Shown here piece by piece: positions 60,276 to 64,000 of a DNA stretch of 64,000 nt. This stretch comes from Haliclona indistincta. Its lineage: Eukaryota; Porifera; Demospongiae; Haplosclerida; Chalinidae. The translations under genes and the position numbers were made by a program. Location: the NCBI GenBank assembly GCA_964017065.1, contig OZ024783.1:17769752-17833751 (forward strand), in the 5' to 3' direction. Position 1 is the stretch's first letter, and each line of letters begins with the position of its first letter. The notes below the pieces were generated by a model. That model saw nothing but the letters and a program-made list of their open reading frames with translations, did no database searches and was not told where the DNA came from.

Positions 60276-60999
60276 AGTGCTGTTCGCAAATTTTGACGAC
60301 AAAAATGTAGCTCATCGATCTCAGCCATTTTACATTGCTGGTATTACATGCTAATTATATTCATAAGTGCGGGGGTCATGATATTCATCAGCTGTTCTCT
60401 GTAAACATTGACAAGCCTGCATGCAATGAATAATGTTTAGTCTGCCCACGTGTTATGATACGCGGGAAACTCATCTCAATTCATTGTGCTAGCTAGCGGC
60501 GCGCGCTTGCATAATCGATTCTTGCATTTTCTTACCTTAAGTCTATGACGAAAGTGTGGTGATCTTAGTTACTCAGGCTTTTAATGAACAACACCCAGCT
60601 CTACAATCCTACGTATTATTTTGGCTATAGCTTTTTTCATTTTAAAATAAATGGTAAATTTATTACAGTAATTGACTTAATTAAGTATATAAATTATGAT
60701 AACCTTGTTTCTGTACATTCAATCGCAAAAAGCATACGTAACTTTCTTAGTATCAATCATCTCTTCTAGCAAGCAAAAGTATAGTAGAGTAGAATGATCA
60801 ATGCTACTAAAAAGGTAAGAATACACTCTGAACTTTAGAGGCTTGTAACTTTGTGAATATTGATTACTTATAGATCTTGCCAGGAGAATGCATTCTCCTT
60901 TGAATGCACTACAAATAAATGAAAACAAATTAAAAATTGCATTTATAGAACATCAGAAAATGTTGATTGAAATAATAGGAAATTTGTATACCCGCCACC

Positions 61000-61608
61000 T
61001 TAACTCTTTAGTGACTGAATTATTTTGACGAAAATTCGGCTTGCTCTAAACTGACAGTTTGTCTTGCGATTTCTACAACATGCTGTACGCTAGCTGTTCC
61101 AAACTAGCACTGTTTTTTCCTGGCATGTCAAAGTTTACGACCATGTACTAAACTCTGAGTTGGCCACTCCAAATTCGGAACTGAAGCCGCTTAAGTGCTG
61201 CGACCTCGTCATTTTTCAGCCAATTTTGGTCTTCGTTTAGCCCTGGTGACTGGTACAAAAACATGGTGGTGTCCAGGTGAGCAAACAGCATAGTTTAGAC
61301 CATATTCTATGCCCAAGTATGCATTTCCGGGCATCCTGAAGCCCCAAAAATGCCGAAAGCGGCGAGGGGCTCCGCCCCTTCGAACCCCGGGTTAAAGGGG
61401 GGACACCCCTCTTTAAAAATCCCCCCGTTCTATATAGTTTAGTGGGGAGGGCGCGGCAAAAAAAACAGTGGGTTTTTTCAGGTTAAGTTAGCTTTTGCAA
61501 TTAAACTTTATTTGACCTTTCTAGAGCACTTTTCACACTATTTATGACGTCTACAGTAGGTGGAGTCAATTATGACGGCTAAATCCGCTATAGGCCCTAA
61601 AGGGTTAA
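61000..61608. mobile_element. TTAA-target MITE (CTCTTTAG family), complete
   Basis: The body at 61004-61604 lies between TTAA copies; ends CTCTTTAGTG and CCCTAAAGGG. Homologous to the truncated copy at 15316-15826. It is sandwiched between ends of two other TTAA elements. Confidence 0.8.
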
Positions 61609-62276
61609 GGTGACGGGTAACAGTTGTGCCCACGCAAATCCCACCGCCCTCAATGCCCACGCAAATCATAGACTCTAACCGCGAACTGCCCCACATGCGT
61701 GGGCAATTCGCGGTTAGAGTCTATGGACAGGTAGTGATCTGGGAAGCAGTTGTAAAACGGAGTGCCAAATTTTAGCCTGAATGTAAGCAAGTAATCGCTT
61801 TAACTAGGTTAATGCAGTTGTACAATCGTAGGCGGAGGGCAGCAGACTATAAACTTGGCTGAGAGTTTGTTTGTTTGTAAGTTATGGGTCGAAATGTCGT
61901 GAAAAGGCTGTAAAATGGCGAGCGCTTCAAGACTATTTTTCCTTTTACTCAGAGCCAGTCGCCCAGACGTCCAAGTTAATAGTCTACTGCCCTCCGGAGG
62001 ATGCTAACCCATCAGTAGACGATGGACTCTGTAGCGACACTGTTACAGCGCGCGCGAAAAGTGGCACCCCGTTTTGCAGTTTACTATCTCTCCAATTGTG
62101 CCTGCTGTCGCCGAGTTGCGTAGTACCCAGCGTTGAATATAGCTCAAGACAGAAAGAACAGTGTTTAGCGTCTTCATTGATGGCCTTCACAGCGCTCTAG
62201 CGTGTTCATATTTAGCACAGTGCATAAAAACATTTTTGTGAATATTAATTAGGCGAACTGTTACCCGTCACCTTAA
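61605..62276. mobile_element. TTAA-target MITE (GGTGACGGGTAACAG ends)
   Basis: A perfect 21-bp inverted repeat begins TTAAGGTGACGGGTAACAG and ends CTGTTACCCGTCACCTTAA. It contains a hairpin (ATAGACTCTAACCGCGAA arms, 61668-61722). Non-coding. Confidence 0.85.
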
Positions 62277-62560
62277 AAACCTTCTCCTAACTGCGCAAAG
62301 TCGGGAGGGTCGTCCTAAACCGGGCCTCCGGCCCTTGGTAAGCCTAAGGATCGTCAGGAGGGTCGTCCTAAACAGGGCCTCCTGCCCTCACTAAGGATCG
62401 TCGAGAAATCAGCTAAAACGTAAGTTATCAGGCAAAAAAAGATATATGCAGCGAGAATCGAACCCTGAACGTTTGCATCACAAACCACCGTACTAAACCC
62501 CTTAACCACCACAACCTGTTGACCAATCAGTGCTACAAACAAGGCTTTATAGTGATTGCG
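62277..62560. repeat. Hairpin plus tRNA-like repeat, copy 2
   Basis: Starts ACCTTCTCCTAACTGCGCAAAGTCGGGAGG-like, with two GGGCCT-CCGGCCC-type hairpin units and, on the minus strand (about 62525-62445), the tRNA-like segment with GGTTCGATTCTCG. Homologous to 59780-60140. Confidence 0.65.
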
Positions 62561-62576
62561 CGGCGAGTTTTTTTTC

Positions 62577-63135
62577 CGCTGTGTCTCCGGTCCCGGCAAC
62601 GGGATCGACCTTTCTATAGTTGCAGTCCCGGCAACGGGATTTAGGAGGTCCTAGCTACTAAACCCTAAACCCAAGACCCTAAAAACCTTCGCCGCTAACT
62701 GTGCAAACTCGGGAGGGTGTCCTAACCCGGGCCTTCGGCCCTTGGTAAGCCTAAGGATCGTCGGGAGGGTCGTCCTAACCCGGGCCTTCGGCCCTTGCAT
62801 GGTACGCCTAAGGATCGTCGGGAGGGTCGTCCTAACAGGGCCTTTGGCCCTTGGTAAGCCTATAACGTCGAGCATTTAGCTAAAAACTTACACGCTTAGT
62901 GTAAGTCTGCAGAAAAAAAACAAAAAAACGCATAGAGCGAGAATCGAACCCAGAACACTGTATTACAAGCCACAATACTAAACCGCTGAGCCACCGGAAC
63001 CTGCTGGGTGATCCATGCTACAAACAAGCCTTTATATTACCAGTGCCGGGACTGCAACTATAGAAAGGTCGATCCCGTTGCCGGGACTGCAACTACAGAA
63101 AGGTCGATCCCGTTGCCGGGACCGGAGACACAGCG
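62577..63135. mobile_element. TIR element with hairpin plus tRNA-like repeat, copy 3
   Basis: Bounded by CGCTGTGTCTCCGGTCCCGG and its complement, with GGTCGATCCCGTTGCCGGGA repeated in tandem at the right. Inside are CTAAACCCTAAACCC, three GGGCCTTCGGCCC-type units, and a minus-strand tRNA-like segment (about 63005-62935) with GGCTCAGCGG and GGTTCGATTCTCG. Confidence 0.65.
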
Positions 63136-63153
63136 TTTTTTTTCGCGCCGTAG

Positions 63154-63210
63154 GTCACGTGAATTTCGACCTTTGACCCATTGTTGAATGTCTGCCCTTA
63201 ATGGGATTCA
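63154..63210. repeat. Long-range inverted repeat, right copy
   Basis: Inverted copy of 58843-58895 (AATTTCGACCTTTGACCC...GCCCTTAATGGG). Confidence 0.8.
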
Positions 63211-63264
63211 TTTATCATGGGAAAAAGCCGATTTTCGGACACCAGTTCTTATGGCAAGCCCAAG

Positions 63265-63535
63265 GGGACAATTATTATGAAACACAGTATTTTATGGACA
63301 AAATTAAATAATAATTTATTATTATTGCATGGGCAAAATTATTTTTGCATTGGCAAATTTACTTTCACAATTCACATGGGCAAAACGATGTTTGCATGGG
63401 CACAGCATGGGCAACTTCATTATTGCATGGGCAAATCCTGGGCAAATCTATTATTGCATTGGCAAATCTATTATTGCATTGGCAAATGTATTTAGCATGG
63501 GCAATCTATTTTGTATGGGCAAAATTATTTTGCGT
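63265..63535. repeat. Degenerate GCATGGGCAAA minisatellite
   Basis: At least a dozen copies of (G/T)GCAT(G/T)GGCAA(A/T) spaced by AT-rich TTATTATT segments of about 8-20 bp. Confidence 0.8.
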
Positions 63536-64000
63536 ACGCAACGAAGGACTCTTTCCCAAACTCAGTGTACCGATTTTCATGCGCATAATTTCGCTCTGGC
63601 TCATCATAAAGTGCGCACCCATCTCGCTAATTTCACGGCGCTGCGCGTTGCTATAGTCAGTGTTTCTGGCATTGCCAGAAATGTAATACATTTTTTTTAC
63701 ATGAGCAGTTTTTCTCATATTTTGCACACCAGGACGTGTTAACAGTGATCTACACATCCAGAAAGTACAAGAAGTTGGCTAGAAGGACTGTGCTGAATCG
63801 CTGAAGCAGAATAGCTACGATCAGGAGCGCATATAAACAAGGGAGCATGTAACTCTGTAAACGGCGAAATCCTAACATGGCGGCTGTTCTAAAAATAATA
63901 GTTTCCATATAAGAACTATAATTCATATAAGGTCTATAATTTCAACCGCGCCTCCACTCGGTATATTATTAATAAGGGGCGTGTACTAGTTATTACATCC
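63536..64000. other. Window end; no gene seen
   Basis: A weak palindrome, GTTTCTGGCATTGCCAGAAA, is at 63661. No splice-supported exon is visible. Confidence 0.4.

Noticed and set aside
59779..62690. Telomere-like CCCTAAACCC tracts
   Set aside because: Only one to three degenerate units; they are part of a dispersed repeat, not an interstitial telomere.
59708..63010. True tRNA genes (B-box GGTTCGATTC seen three times)
   Set aside because: T-stem and acceptor-stem pairing is poor, and the segments sit inside repeated elements.

Overview
This is eukaryotic, animal DNA: every recognisable gene is split by GT-AG introns and the window is full of microsatellites and small inverted-repeat transposons. 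The gene content (CDK8/19 kinase, CCDC81, an ML/NPC2-type lipid-transfer family, an NHL-repeat relic, a death-domain caspase) together with short introns and AT-rich spacers suggests an early-branching metazoan, most likely a demosponge resembling Amphimedon. The species is an inference. The gene models were built by hand from splice sites and reading phase.

Layout. 1-19.7 kb, minus strand: a family of multi-pass membrane proteins (10-797, 1744-2975, broken copy 7268-7990) and a family of secreted ML-domain proteins (4741-6034, 10360-11586, 15011-18303). They lie in three tandem units of about 5 kb, each also carrying a copy of the last exon of CCDC81. Only the third unit runs on into the complete CCDC81 gene (28187 down to 19233, 14 exons, 687 aa). 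CCDC81 is head to head with CDK8 (ATG at 28388); the 200-bp spacer holds a consensus RFX X-box.

28.4-45.4 kb, plus strand: CDK8 is split over a partial tandem duplication. Exons 1-4 are single copy, exons 5-12 occur twice (31035-35709 and 40095-45032), and the last, Gln/His-rich exon follows only the second set (45242-45430). Exons 1-4 plus the second set give a 464-aa protein. Between the two sets are a 200-nt assembly gap, an NHL-repeat pseudogene, an IS630/Tc1-type transposase gene and a convergent two-exon gene of unknown function.

48.3-54.7 kb: remains of a Ty3-type LTR retrotransposon on the minus strand, with its integrase split by a 2.9-kb CACTA-type element carrying a 3-bp TTG target duplication. 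55.3-58.0 kb, plus strand: a seven-exon gene for a protein with two death domains and a caspase domain (577 aa), in which a TTAA foldback element sits directly at a splice acceptor. 58.8-63.5 kb: nested repeats, including a family combining GGGCCTTCGGCCC hairpins with a degenerate tRNA-like segment.

The genes do not form one pathway. The clearest functional pairing is the shared promoter of CCDC81 (cilium/centrosome) and CDK8 (Mediator kinase).
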